This document shows, in pieces, positions 1 to 14,200 of a DNA stretch of 64,000 bases (the first letter of the stretch is position 1; each line of letters opens with the position of its first letter). The notes beneath the pieces were generated by a model that ran no database searches, was not told the origin of the DNA, and worked only from the letters and a program-made list of their open reading frames with translations. The stretch covers positions 23,748,004 through 23,812,003 of the forward strand of contig OZ037765.1 of assembly GCA_964035545.1 (NCBI GenBank). The letters are read 5' to 3'. This DNA is from Bugula neritina. Taxonomy: Eukaryota; Bryozoa; Gymnolaemata; Cheilostomatida; Bugulidae. Both the position numbers and the translations under genes were made by a program.

Positions 1-1720
1 TTGCACACATACAGTTCATGGAAAATGTTTTAATTTCCTGTCAAATAAAATAACATGTGATCAATCAATATAATATACATGTCTTATATGACTTCGTCAG
101 AATGAACATGCATGTGTAATAAATGATAATAATGATAACTGCATCTAAGTGTGTAGTACACATTACTATCTCATGAAGCTGGCATTCTATGCTTGCAATG
201 TTTTAATGTAATTAGTTTTCATTGAAATGGGCTATTGAAGTTCTGCTTGTCTGAGCTTAAACATAATAAAATGCAGATACGATCAATCACAATGTAATAT
301 ATACTTTGATAAAAAATTGATTTGACTACCATTGCTATATTATATTAGGTACAAGTAGTTATGGTGAACAATCTCTATTTCTATTGATTGATGCAATTAC
401 ACTGAAATACACTGGGAAAATGGGAACCACCTTACAGTATTTGTCAAAACATAACTTTGCTAGCAAGTAAACTTTAATACCATCACTTATACAGCCAAAT
501 AAATTCGTTTTATCATCTCCTGTTTTATGTGCTTATCTACTAATGAGCTTTCGACTTATACTTAGTAGGTAACTTCAACTAATCAGCTATTGCTACTGTA
601 ATATTATAAAGCACACCAAAGCATATTATGTAGCATGAAACTTACTACTTCTGCCTAATTATAGCGATAATCGAATATACCAATCATGAATTTTAATTAC
701 TTCGACATACACAATAAAAAGTCAGTTCTGGTATGCATGTTTTGCTTCTTATTTTCCTAATCAGCACTCTGAAGCTAAAAATACTAGTTTATCAAATATT
801 GAAAGTATTTTTTATTTAAAAATTAGTTATGTTACAATTGCCTACTAGAACAATCATTACACAAAACTAGAAAAGTCATAGTCCATGGAAGGTCTAGTTG
901 AAGTATTCTGCATACTTCATGTCTCAAATTTTGTGAAAAGAAACCTTTGAAGGCTCTGCTCTTAAATAAATTTCAAATCTGTTTAACAATATTTCAAAAT
1001 TTGTGATAAAGTATTAGATATGGTATGATGTGTATTAATTTCTGAGCTAAGCTTAAAGTACTCAAAAACAAATATCAAATTATTTAATGTTTTCCCACAT
1101 ACATATACAGTCTGCTGATTTTTTATTGTTATTATATTATCATAACATCTTGGCACTAAGTGTTGGGTAGAAATGATTTATATCATACACTTGTTATACA
1201 AGTATTACATTCTCTGCAAGATTTATTACAGAACTAGCCTGTTAGATGGGTTCATTTTCAGGCTGGCCGTATTCCTAAGAGGTCTATCGCACTAAATAGT
1301 GCACTCAGTGTTATGTAAGCATGCTTATTTTATTATTCATGCCTTCAAATCAAGTTGTGCTGTGCAGACTATTGCGTATTATAACAATAACTTGCGGCCT
1401 AGATGTCATTGTAAGAAACTGCTATGTATGTACCAGTTAAATACAATTATACAATGCCATTCACTATATTTGTTACAAACTATATTTTGTAATATGCTGA
1501 TAAATATTTTATGAAAACATCAGCAGTTTTAAACCTCCAAGTATGCGTTATCAATAATTTATAAAAAACTAGTAAAAATCCTGTCTTCTCTCTTATATTA
1601 AACAAAAACTGCCGTATTAACTGTCGGTTCACGTAAACTATAAGCTTAAAAATTATATCAATTTGAAAAGTTACTACTGCTTTTTGTATATGGCACTAAA
1701 CATATTCGTAATATACTCAC
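1..1720. other. Putative KCNN intron 1, no exon seen
   Basis: This AT-rich stretch lies 3' of the KCNN first-exon donor on the minus strand, so it is most likely intron 1 of that gene. I looked for the S2-S6 and calmodulin-binding exons on the minus strand and saw none. The short open frames here have no recognisable protein signal. Confidence 0.5.
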
Positions 1721-2458
1721 TTTCCACAGTACGTTGACAATGGTGAATTCCATTTCAATAATCATAAGTGCTATTCCAACTAGCGCTAGCAAACAACTGT
1801 AATCTGCTATCTTTCTCCTGTGCTCAGCCAGAGTTTTTCGCCTACCAAGTCTGTAACCAGCATGGTGATGCTGACTAGACTTGGAATTGGCATAAACACT
1901 TTTGGTTTCGATGACTCTGGCTGCTTGGCCCGTAGGATCCATCACCGGAACTCTGGCACACAAGTTGTGGACCACTGTACTGTTTCGCCTTTTCGGCATG
2001 TCCTTAATTGCTTTTCCAAGAGAATCTTGGCTTTTTGAAAATGGCTTTTGCAACTGTTTAAATCGAACGCCCATGTTACCACTAGCTTTTAGGATTTCCA
2101 CGCCAATATTAGTTAATGTTGACTCATACTTTGCTTGATGTTTACTGTCTTCATCAAACTTCAACTGTTCTGATCTGTTTTCAGAGTTTTTTGAGCATAG
2201 ATCTTGACTGCCCAGTTCTACAGAAAAATCCTTCTTTGATCCTAAAGATGGAGATGACCTCTGCATTGACGATAAGTGGTTTTGAGAGTTGAGTGAAGAT
2301 TTGAATGCATTACGTTCTAACTCGCTGTATGTGGCAATCACGGTAGCGCGTCTTTCACTGTAATACGAAGTAGGTGGACTGTTAGATATACTCTCTAGCT
2401 CTTGTAGTCGACCATTGCATTGGACTGAACTTGATGTCAATAGTGACTCCTGTTCCAT
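1721..2458 (-). CDS. KCNN: SK-type calcium-activated K+ channel, first coding exon (partial)
   Basis: This is the N-terminal coding exon of a small-conductance calcium-activated potassium channel, a plasma-membrane channel gated by calmodulin. It encodes 246 residues from the ATG at 2458. An in-frame TTG five codons upstream is not used as the start. Residues 1 to about 190 are Ser-rich and look disordered, as in SK channels. The diagnostic part is the end: HHHAGYRLGRRKTLAEHRRK, followed by the hydrophobic S1 segment IADYSCLLALVGIALMIIE at about 216-240. This matches the family pattern YxLGxRRALFEKRKRLSDY plus S1. The exon ends in phase 0 at a good donor (GTGAGT, just below 1721). The pore, S2-S6 and calmodulin-binding exons lie outside the window or in undetected exons to the left. 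A histidine run precedes the S1 block. The family call is firm, but the paralogue cannot be decided. Confidence 0.85.
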
Positions 2459-5400
2459 TTTGCATAGCTTCAATGTTTAAGATAAAAACTTGTAAAAACT
2501 GCAACCTGTTCAGTCTACTATAAGCTTACTATAAGCAATTCGCATGACTCTTAAATGATGAAGTTATATAAGCACGTATACAAATCCATTCTGCATCAGC
2601 CTGACAGCCTTCATATGATTTGAAGAACTCATAAGTGTATCATAAATAACCTGATTTAAATATTTATTGATCATGCGCATCAGCCAATCAGAGGAGGATA
2701 TCAGACTTGTAACAGATAACATCTAAAAAGAAATGTCTTAAAGTCAAAAGTTTTTAAAATGAACACCATTTAGTTTCCTCACATTTATCTTACTGCAAAA
2801 CAAAATATTTCAACAGTTTCAAGTTAGAAATTACTCATATTCTATGGAGTTACTGCAATAAATATGCATGGTAGGTAATGCTTATAGAACAATTAATAGT
2901 GAGTTAATGCAATTAACACCATATGGTACATTAATAGAGCTTAGTGTTGAGTATCTAATCATCTGGACAGGAAATGAATAGCTACATGCATCTAGCTGTT
3001 GAAGTTTTTCAATGTTGGTTTTTTAAATTGTCTAATGGTTATTTATTTTGTTGATAATTATTTAACTCTTGAGTAACTTTTATACAGTTAAGATTATTTG
3101 TTAAAACTTTACTGCACATTCTAAATTTCAACAATAACATCAGTTATCAAAAAATAATTATTGCTATTATAGTGTAGGCTAATGTATTTGTATAAAAATT
3201 GTAATGAGTAATGGCATTATTAATTACGGCCTTAAAATACTACAACAATTATTAAATCTATAAGTTGTATGCCATGAACTAGTAAAACATAGCATAGTTT
3301 AACTTGAAGTTATTTTAATCCAAAACATAGTACAATAGTTTCATTTACTTGAATAAATTAGATTGAAAAAGATTAGGATTTTCAAGTTTTACTCAATAAG
3401 AAAAATGTATTGTGCGACAAGAATTACATATTATGTACGACATGATGAGTATGTCTTGTACTGCTAGTGCAGTGTAGTTGAGTTTAAGTAGAACAAACAA
3501 GAAAATCAATTAGTCAAGAAGGTTTTAGATTATAAAGTCTCTTGTGACTTCAGAACAGCCATAACACACTGCAATAATGCTCTGCTATAAACTGCCAATA
3601 AAATGAAAACGTGATTATTTTTAGCCCACTCTATTTTACTTGTGCAAAGTTTGACTTATTTAAAATTTAAAATCTTTTTACTGATCAATAATATTGTACT
3701 TTGAGACATTGTAGTAAATTTAAACTTAGCAAGCTCCATCAATTAATTGTGGGTTTACACTTGCAAATGTGAAATAATATAACAAGCTGACATAAAAATT
3801 ATTCATGCCATTAATGGTAATTTTCTGACACTACACTAATATATAATGTAATGACTGATATATATCTGAATAAATTTTAGCAAAAAAGCATTTCATTACA
3901 TTAAGTTATATAACTCTGGGAAGTCACATTGTGTAACATGCTTTGAACAAGTCATGCGGACACATCGTAGCACATTTCTATTGGCTAGTTGCTCACTCAT
4001 TAAAGTCATCAATTATGCTAGGCTGCAGATTTACAAAAAAATAGCTTGCTTATCTACTTATTACCTCTTTGTTCTTCAACAATCATGTGTTGTGTATAAA
4101 ATTTATAACATTTGAATACATTTTGTCCACTTTGACCATTTAAATCTTTAAGATTTGTATTAAATACATTGAAGATATTTAATGAGAATGAAAATATATC
4201 TACAATGATTTTTGATGTAGATCTGACTTTTTGAGAAGAGAATAAGACATTGCACTATTTCTATTTTCTTGAATTACTAAAATATCCAATGTCTTACTTT
4301 AAAAAACCTTGCACCTATTTGTAGCATTATAATAATATGTTGTTAACTACATGTTAGTAAAAGTTATCAGCTAACATAATATTTTTTGTTGACTGGTTAA
4401 AGTCATTGGTTGTAATGTTTAAATCTTGCGAATAACCATAAATAGCAGTATACAAATTGACCTTAAACAATTTCTTTTTAAATTTATACCTGGAAATGCT
4501 ACAATTACTTTTTAAGTGCAATACAAATACAGAATGTATTAGGGCTAGTAAGCTGCAGTAAAAAATGAAGTGAAAAAAGCTAATACATTTACACTGTTCC
4601 TAATTATAACTTTATAGCTATTATTATATTATCGTGTTTTTCACCCACCTAGTCAACAGTCAACAAAATAAAACATGATAATAAATATTACATAAAACTA
4701 TATTGCCGGCAGAACAGATGTTGGATTTAATTAGAACAAGCGCAGATTTAGAATAGGGCCTTTTACATCATCTGTGAGATATAAACCATGTAGTCATAGC
4801 ATTGCTATAATAGCTTTATTGTACTGCATTATAAATTATAAGAATATAAATTGTAGAAACATTACAAAAGTCATTAACATATTAAACAAACTTTTGAATC
4901 TCAAAACATGATTAGATGAACTAAAAGTTTTAGGTGTTGTGTCAATAAAGGTAGCAAATACTATAAATGCTATCAACATAAATTCTCAAGATAGCCATAA
5001 TGTGGCTGCACTTTCATATTGTCTTGCATTGAAAGCATTTTTGAATTGTTAAATTGAATTTGGTGCTATTTTATGCTACACTATTTTGTTGACTTGTTTT
5101 TCACCATAAAATATAAATGTAACTATAAGCTCAAAGAAACTTAGTATTATTCTTCATTTTCATGAATATTGGTGTAACCATAGCACTAAATGGATTTTTA
5201 TCTACATGGTTAAATGCCTTTCCTGACTTCTATTGCATTTACTAATTTGTATTTAGCTGTCAAGCATACATTAATTAAAGTGAGTGTTGAAATTAAAAAC
5301 ATTAAATACGCTGATTGCATATTTTACTAATGCCTGTTACTTGCTGAAAATCTAGTCAGACTTGGCCTGCCCTGGGAGTCATAACCAGCGAATCAGTGAA

Positions 5401-5963
5401 CAATAACAATGAACTGGAAACAGAGAGGATATACATCTACTCTCCTCAAAGAAAGGCAAACAACAGTTTTCCCTACGGCTAGACATCTTGAAGGTTGAAG
5501 TGGCACTAAATGACGAATTTGATTTTATCGATTTGTTAAAAATAAGTATTAATAAAGCAATTAATGTCATTGTGAATTATTAGGAATATTAGTGACAGTG
5601 ATATACCATCTACACTTGTCCATGTATGATCTTATGGGAATATCAACTACACAATGTGATGTAACAAGGACGACAGTTTAACAGAATAAGAAAACCATGT
5701 TTATTTCAAAGTATAGTACACGGCAATCATATTATAAATTATAGCGAGCTTATAAATTTAATATTAATTTAGTAAAGTTCAACATGAAATATAATGATAT
5801 GAAAAATATAATTTATTGAATTTATCTTTAAAAAACTAAGATGAGCAAAAATAATGAGATGGCTACACAAATTATATTATGAATTATAAAATTGCTTCTG
5901 AACAATCAGGAATAAATATTAACGTAGGAGTACGTGAATGTCATCGCGTATTTAGTAAGGTAA
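2459..5963. other. Intergenic: KCNN 5' flank and VPS33B 3' flank
   Basis: About 3.5 kb of AT-rich sequence separates the KCNN start (minus) from the VPS33B stop (minus). Apart from a VPS33B polyadenylation signal near 5700 I see no exon, RNA gene or repeat. The 63-codon frame at 5379-5570 (minus) has no recognisable protein and no splice support. Confidence 0.6.
5700..5705 (-). terminator. Candidate polyadenylation signal of VPS33B
   Basis: AATAAA on the minus strand, about 260 nt past the VPS33B stop. It is a plausible 3'UTR end, based on the hexamer alone. Confidence 0.4.
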
Positions 5964-8196
5964 TTATGGGAGGGTCTGTGAAATAAACCTGTCACCAGTA
6001 ATGATGTTGGTAGATAAGATGAGAAACCTATTGCCTACAATAAACAATACAGTAAAATGTGAGACATGGTTAAGAATACATTTCACTTGATGTCTCTATC
6101 AGTTTTACTTAAGCACTACAGTCCACAGTATGCACAGTTCCCACATTAAAATTAGCAATTAGTTCAACAAATGTCTATGCAAACCATCCTGAAACTGGAG
6201 GTCACTATGTTACGGAGTTGATGTATCAGAATACACATTAGACTGGTGACTTGCAACAAAAAATAACACATTACCAACGGTGTTACGCTACTGCGACCTT
6301 ATTAACATATTTTACAATTCATCAGAGACATTATTCAAGGTTTTTAATTTAAATATCTCAACTCAACATTAATAAAAGCAACGCACTTGATTTGTGACAC
6401 CATGTCAACATCTCCATGATGCAACATCAAGCATTTTAATTTCAACAAAAATTTAAATTAATTTCAAGTACTAAGCAATCACAAATCACTGTCGTACTGG
6501 TATCATGATGTAGTAATATTTAAATTAGAGAGCAATATTTTAAAAATGTTAGTTACACTGGTATAGTAAAATTTTGGAGTTCCTAGCAAAGAACCAAAGG
6601 CATATTATGTAATAATCTTTAACCTGGTTGTACCTCAGATATATCAATTATATGCAAGTCATTCAAGAGAAATACTAACAGGAAAGCCTGAGCAGGATGT
6701 ATAGTATACAATAATTACCATATTTACGGCCTAGAAATCTCAAAGCAGCTATTTCAGAGTACGTTACACCACCCAGAAAGAACACCACTACTGTCTGGTC
6801 AGCAGGATCTCGGGACTGAATACCACCTGGCTTCCCACCTGAAATATAAACAACACTGGGTGGTACAAAACTAGTTAGCTAACAGCAAATATCAGTATGA
6901 GCATTGTTTATGTGGGATTCAATTTGAATGAAAGCAAATTGACAAATTATGTAACACTACACAAAGCTTCTATTAGCAGCTAACTGTAAGCCAACAGCAA
7001 TACCATCAGTATCAGTACATAAGTTATAGCAATTTACAGGGCAATGATGATAGTGTTAATACATCAGCTCTAAAGCAAATAATCAGGCAGAGAAATGACT
7101 GGGTAATACAAGCAGTTGACTATTAGAAGGAGTTGTCCCCCTAAACTATTAATGAAGCGTATAATTACTAACATGTTGAAGTAGTCACTAATTCACCTCA
7201 TAACCAAATCTCAAATAATGAATGGGAAATACAAATGCATCTACTGTATGAATGAGATACAAATCTACAAAGTCTATGGGTGTAATTGTGCTAACATCAT
7301 GAGCATAGTTATATATATATGTATGTAACAAGCTCATATTATATCTCATTAGACATTTATAGCCACTATAAAGTTGATGCATAAGTGGAACAAACATAAG
7401 CAAAGTCTATTTAAGGAAACATGTGCCCAATTAAACTGTTGCCTGTAGCAGAGTATGAATCACTCCAGAGCATAGAGTGGGCTACTCACTGCATAACCAG
7501 ACTCTACCACACAAAGAAAAGATTTATGTGTGAGAATTTCACCAACAAAAACAACTCAGACCATAGAATTGTAACTAAGTGATGTTTACCTCTAGCTGAC
7601 TGAGCCTTGACAGACTGCCCGAAAGAGTTGGTAATCAGCTTGATGCTATCCTCTATGCCTGTGAAGCCTCGCTTTTCAATAATCTGCAAAAGAAGCGAAA
7701 CAACTAGCACCTCTTCAATATCTGCAGCATTAGTTGTGACTTAGAGAGTTGCCAACTCATTCATTTGAGTGAAATAAGGCAGAGTTATCACCCATGAGCC
7801 AAAATCCTCAAATAACATTGAATTACATGATTTCTATGGTGTGTATGAAAACATTTCAACGTACAAAATAAGTTAAGGCACTTTTTGCTATCTTATAAGA
7901 TATAAATCACATGTGAAGGTTTTTTATTTTAAAATCTAAACCCCAAAGCAATCATTATTGCTAACAGCTACTTTGTTTATTACGCCCACTTTCTTTTATG
8001 AAATCAAAATGAATTTTGAAATTGAAGTGTAATTATTTTCCCTGCAAACATTTTTTATAACAAAACTAACAATTCTGAAACAATTTCTGGCAAGAGACCG
8101 CAAATGTAACAAGAAATTAACTTTTTAATACACCATCTTTTGAAATGCATATTACTTAACAATTGTTTATGGGTGAACCTTATATATATATGTATA

Positions 8197-8236
<40 letters not shown>

Positions 8237-11200
8237 TATATGTATATATCAGGGTTAGGGTCAATTACATGTAAATGTAATTAATTACAATTACAATTAC
8301 ATGAAGATTTGTCAATTACAATTATAATTACAGTTAAAAAGTAATGTAATTAATTACAATTACAATTACATGGTAATGTAATTAATTACAATTACAATTA
8401 CTTTTGTTCTCACAAGAAATAAATAGAAGTTATACAATGTCACTTCTAGGGTCCAACTACCAGGGGCAATGTTGACAGTGGTGAACCTTCTTTGTTCTCA
8501 ACAATGATACTATAGGGTCATTTCATGCCAAATCAGCCAAATTTTAAGGGGTCCCACGCCTTTGCGTCTCAGATTTTGCTCATATTTACATCAAATGGAC
8601 CTACACCATGTCCGGAGTACTATTCGTAAATATTTCTGGCCTGACACAAAAACTTTTTGAGAAATGACTATTTTTGTGAACAAAAGTTGGAAAATATTTT
8701 GAGGAAAATTTGTGATTTATACTTTTAGACTAATTTATTAACGTCTATATCTCAATAATTTTTCTAGACAGAGCCTTAAAATTTGGACATTTGGTGAGTT
8801 GGCATGGAATGACCCTATACTATATTAACTTAATCTGAACTTGTTATTTAAAAGTAGGCATGGTAGGAAAAGAACAGATTTTTTAAGATTTAAAAGTTTG
8901 AAGTAATTGACATGTAATTATAAAGTAATTGTAAAAATCAATTACATTAGATATGTAATTAATTACAATTACATTTTTATACATCAATTACAAATTACAT
9001 TCAATTACTTGAAAAAATGTAATTAATTACAACCAATTACAATTACAAATTACAATTACCCCAACCCTGGTATATATGTATAAAAAGTGATACTGATGAA
9101 TGCAGATTTAGAGTAATCTAACAGAAGTGCCTTTCAACAAAGCAATGTTGAGTATATTACATACCAGTTCCACCAGCCTGCAGGAGAGAGGTGTGTAAGC
9201 ACCACTGAAGACATAAGACATGTCTGTGGGGTTTCGTAAGTCAATCTCAACGCCACTCTTGGGTATCTTCAAAAGAAATTTGAGCAATAGCAAAACATAT
9301 ACTTTAACAATTTCATTATCAAAAGGTTTTGGTGAGACAGCCGTGTTTTTAAAAAGTTGCCTAAAATAGAATGCATCTCATTTTTTATATATTAAAACTC
9401 TTAGCACTTATAAACACTGGAGAATAAACATATTGAAATTATAGAGACACAAGTCTCTATATTATACATAATATGGTATGCATTAATATATTAACAAATT
9501 AATAAATAATCAGACTATCTAGAACAAAAATACAGGTTACAGCATGTCAAGTTCATACTAAAATCATTAAGTTGACATGTCAGCTGTCATAATCTAAGTT
9601 ATTCTTTAGCAACGTAACTACTTGACTTGAATAAGTGGAGTTAAGATAGTATTGAGGAGTGAAATAAATAGGAAACATGACTTTTGGTGACACAATAATG
9701 AATTATTATGTGAATCAATACAAGTACAACGAATTATGATGCTATATCTTTGCATACAGCGGTAAGGGAAAACTTTTTGAACACTCAGTATATTAAATTA
9801 CCAACCAAACCAAACTAAATGCTTACTAAATGTAAATTCTTGCTCAATATTTGAAAAGAGCTTTTCCTGGGCAGATTCAGTTTGCCAGTTGCTATCTTAA
9901 GACTAGAAGAAGAACCACCTGGAAGTTTAACAGTTGTCTGTGATGGATTTGCCCTTTTAGTAAAAAGGCCGAGTTTCAATAAATTATGGAATGTCACAAC
10001 ATGTTGATATCCGTGACTCTGCAATAAAACAAAACATCAGAATATGCAGCAAATAGTTCAGAATATTAATTGCTATATTATTTTTTTATATTATATTATA
10101 TATATATAATTATATTTATATAATATAGCAATTATATTGCTATATTATATAAACATATAATTACTATATAAATATAGTAATACGAGAATTAGTTGAACAA
10201 TTTTAGTTTTCCTCCAAATATTAATAAGTTGCAGAGACGTCCACAAAAAGGACAATAACCTGAAGGAATGCTGTCTTCAGAGACTCGTATGTTTCTGGCG
10301 AGAGGCCATCTTTGACGAGAGACAGCAAGCACATGAGTCGTAAGATAGTCGCCGGTCTTTGCTGTTGGTAGATGCATTCTTCTATGTATTTAGTATTTTC
10401 AGTCATGCTATGTCCTTCCAGTAGACCTGCACACAATATAATATAGTAAACCTGGGTATATTACACCACAATATATAGCAAACATTGGGATATTATACAA
10501 TATATCACAGTAAACCTGGGTATATTACACAATATAATATAGCTAACATGGGGATATTACACCACAATATATAGCAAACATGGGGATATTATACAATATA
10601 ATATAGTAAACCTTGCTACACTACAAAGCTCAACACACTAAAGCACTGGATAAAACAAAGAAACAAAATATATCAAGATAAGACATGATGCAGTTCAGCA
10701 TTATTGTGCAATGTGCAAGACAGTGATTGAATACTGGGTGGGGGGGGGGGGGGCAGTAAACCTACCATGTTCTGTAGCCAGCTGATCCTCAAGTTCTCCA
10801 GAAGCCGTCTTTCTTTTGGTGATTTCCTCGCAAGCACTGATGTGTATAGTTAGAGACTTGTGAGTTGCCTTTAATGACTTGAGATCTTTCGCTACGAATT
10901 CTTTCATCTGCGCTACACTCATTTCATCCTTCTTCTGCAAGCATTGTCGGGAGAAACTTTGAAAACATGTGGGGCAAACAATGAACTTTAAAAAAGTATG
11001 AAAAGCTCCAATAGTACAGCTCAAAAGTGATCAGAATAAAACAATATATTTTAAAAATTGGTTTAAAGAGAAGGGATATACGGAGCTTCTTACATCATAT
11101 GACTTCTGCAGCTCTTTGGCTTTGGCACTCAACTGTTTGAACACAGTTGAGAAATGCTTGTTTCGCACCTCTTGAAATAGCTGCAATAGTATTCACATTG

Positions 11201-14200
11201 ATCAACAACAAAAATTATGCATGAAATGATAGTTTTATTTTAATGTAATTACAATTCTAATTCTGTATAACTTTTCAGCACATCCTTAGGTTACCTGATA
11301 ACAATTTTGAGACAGAGAATGCATATTATGTAACTGACTACATGCTTACCCAGTCATCTGAGTTTAAAGGAATCTTCATGACATTATCTGAGCCAGTGAC
11401 ACTCTTATCGAATTGTACTACTCCACATTGAATACCGAATATGTCATCAAGGAGACCTTCATATGTCACTTGAGAACACAATGGACTCACTAAATCCACG
11501 TCTGCAGAGGAACACATTGAATTTACAAGTCAATTTATCATCCCATGTATTATATGATATATATGTTCAAAGTGGAGATAATTTTTAATAGAAATTGGTT
11601 TATATCAACACCAGACCAAATGGTTAAATCACATTATATTACATTTATGGAGTATATAAGATGAGACAAAGGTAAGGCGGGGCTTACCCCGATCCATTAG
11701 AATCACATGACCAATCTGCTTAGGCACGCCAGTAATATCGGGTCCACAATCCAACAGTGTCTGAGATAGTTGCCAAGCGCTCTAATGAATATATATAACA
11801 AAGTTTCACAAGACTACATATATATGGTTGCTACAACAACTTTAATAATATGGAAACTGATGTCTTACTTTGGCAGCTTGTCCAATAGCATAAAAGTTTG
11901 GTATCTTTCCAAATTCCTGCTGTAAGGCAACAAGAGCTGAGGCAGCAGTGTGTAGCCATGTCTCATCATGATGCTGAAGCAGAGACAAGGATATGTAGGT
12001 GGAGTCTTACTCTGATCTACTATTCTCAGTATATAATACTATTTGAATTATTTAATTCCATGCAAAAGTCTTGATGAGTTATTTGTAAAAAAGATATACA
12101 AAAAGTGAGATAATTTATTATGTACACAACTTTATGAAATAACTATTTTAAATAAAAACAACAAATAATGTTTATAAAAAACTAATGAATTTGTACAAAA
12201 TATGAATTAACTGTAATGAGTAAAGTTTAGCAGTTATTCAGAACAAAAATTCAAACAAGTATTATATTGACAATAAGAAAAGACAACTTACAAGAAAATA
12301 TGAGGAATAGAAAAAGTCAAGCTCAATGGTCAAAATATCTTTGTCAATAGGAAGAAGATTAAACGAGAGCGTTTCTATGGTAACCCATCCAAATACACCA
12401 TTTTGTTCCAGTATTTTTTCACATATGTACAACTAAAACAACAAAAGAGATATGAGCATCAGCATGATTTCTACATTACAGGATACTAAAAATGAGCATA
12501 ATCATAAGTATAAAAGTGTTAGTGTTAGATAGACACATACACTTCGTGGTACCATCACAATGGTATAGTGCCGAACTTGTCCAGCAGACTTTTCAGCTTT
12601 CATTTGCTCCACAATATACTTGATGCTGATGACTTTTGGTCTTGTGATATAAAACCTCCTGCATCAGGACCAGAACACATAATAGTAAAATTGTTGAGAA
12701 AGTAAAATTTATAAATATTCAAGGCGATCAGCTGAATTAAAATAATTAAGCCACACACCTGCTATGCAGTTTTACACTCAGAGAAACAAATAATTGTCAA
12801 TTTTAGTAAAGTAAACATGCACAGTAAACATTTCAGTAAGAGAATGGCAAATAAAGTTAGTTAAGAGACTTGATGAATGCGGCACTTTGTTTTATTGATG
12901 GTCAGATAACAGTAGGCCAATCCAGGATAAAGAAAACTGAAATAAAATGTTCACATACTCTCTATTTCCTTGAACAGGCTTTGAAGAATCAATTTTGTAT
13001 ATTTTTTCAACACCATGATCTTGCAGAAACTTGACATTTGCTATACGATCAATTGGCTTCATCAAAGTAGGATCAATAAATAAATCTTTAGCTCCATGTT
13101 TCTAAAGAAAACTTACATAGTACACATCTAACACCTTAAACTCACAAAGCACATTGGAAAATATTAATTTAATTTAATCTGAAAACTCAACTCATGGTTG
13201 TCACAGATACAGAAAAATGATTTTAAATACTTTTAGAAGAGATTACCAATTACTAAACTATTTGCCAGCACTCTTATATATCCTTAGCATAATCTGTGGA
13301 ATCCGCATAATGTGCATTAATAAAAAATAAATTGACCAATATATACAGGCAAAATATACCATAAATGAGTCAGTTTACTTCATTTAGTACACACCAGCAA
13401 CTTATGACCTAACATTGAAGTTTGCTCAAAATCAATTGAAATTTACTATGCATGGCATTTTTATGTGCTGGTTTTAACTACGCATACCAGAAAAGGCTGG
13501 GAGGGGATTCCCCAACATTAAAGCACAGGTCATTGTCATATGCACTTAATATTCTATATGTGCGGACCGTTACGAAAAAACCGTAACGGTCCGCAACCAA
13601 AACTAGCTGAATAATTAGGGAAAAAGATAGGAAATGAAGCAAAATTAAAAACAACTTTGAATATTTAGGTGTATTTATTGGTGTTTTACTAGTTTTGGCC
13701 AAAAAACCATGTTCATTACCAGCTAAATTGTGAAAAATAGCCAAAAACTGAAGATATCCAGTGTGTACTAAATTAAGTAAAATGGCCCAAATACATTTTT
13801 TTGTATAAATGATTACACTCATTAGAATATGTAAATCACAAGCTTTTTAATAAAATAGAAATTTGCTAAGAAACCTTTCCTACGTATGCAAGTTAATAAA
13901 CACTCCTAACATATAAATACTCTGCATAATAATTTAAATTTAAAATTAAAAAATGATAAATATAATTTTTTACAGGATGAAAAGTTAAGTTGCAAAGAAT
14001 TTTCAGAATACTAGACTAAAAAAACTTCTAATGAGCCCAATAAAATGTTTAATTTTAAAGTAACAATTCTAGCCCAATAATACACACAGGTTGTACAACT
14101 ACGCCTGGAGCTATAATACGAGATAAGAACTAAACTAGTTGATCACACTTACTTGCAAAGCGATTGAGCAGTGACCTAATGAAAAGACATTAATAAAATT

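Noticed and set aside
8251-8260. Telomere-like GGGTTAGGG
   Set aside because: It is a single occurrence and forms the terminal inverted repeat of the hAT-type element.
13478-13822. 114-codon minus-strand frame in VPS33B intron 1
   Set aside because: It starts from a frame spanning the GC hairpin, has AT-rich random-looking composition, no splice partners of matching phase and no recognisable family.
14150-14172. Possible 23-nt VPS33B microexon between exons 1 and 2 with good AG and GT
   Set aside because: Exon 1 joins exon 2 in phase, and the joined protein has exactly the vertebrate spacing there. Inserting 23 nt breaks the frame.
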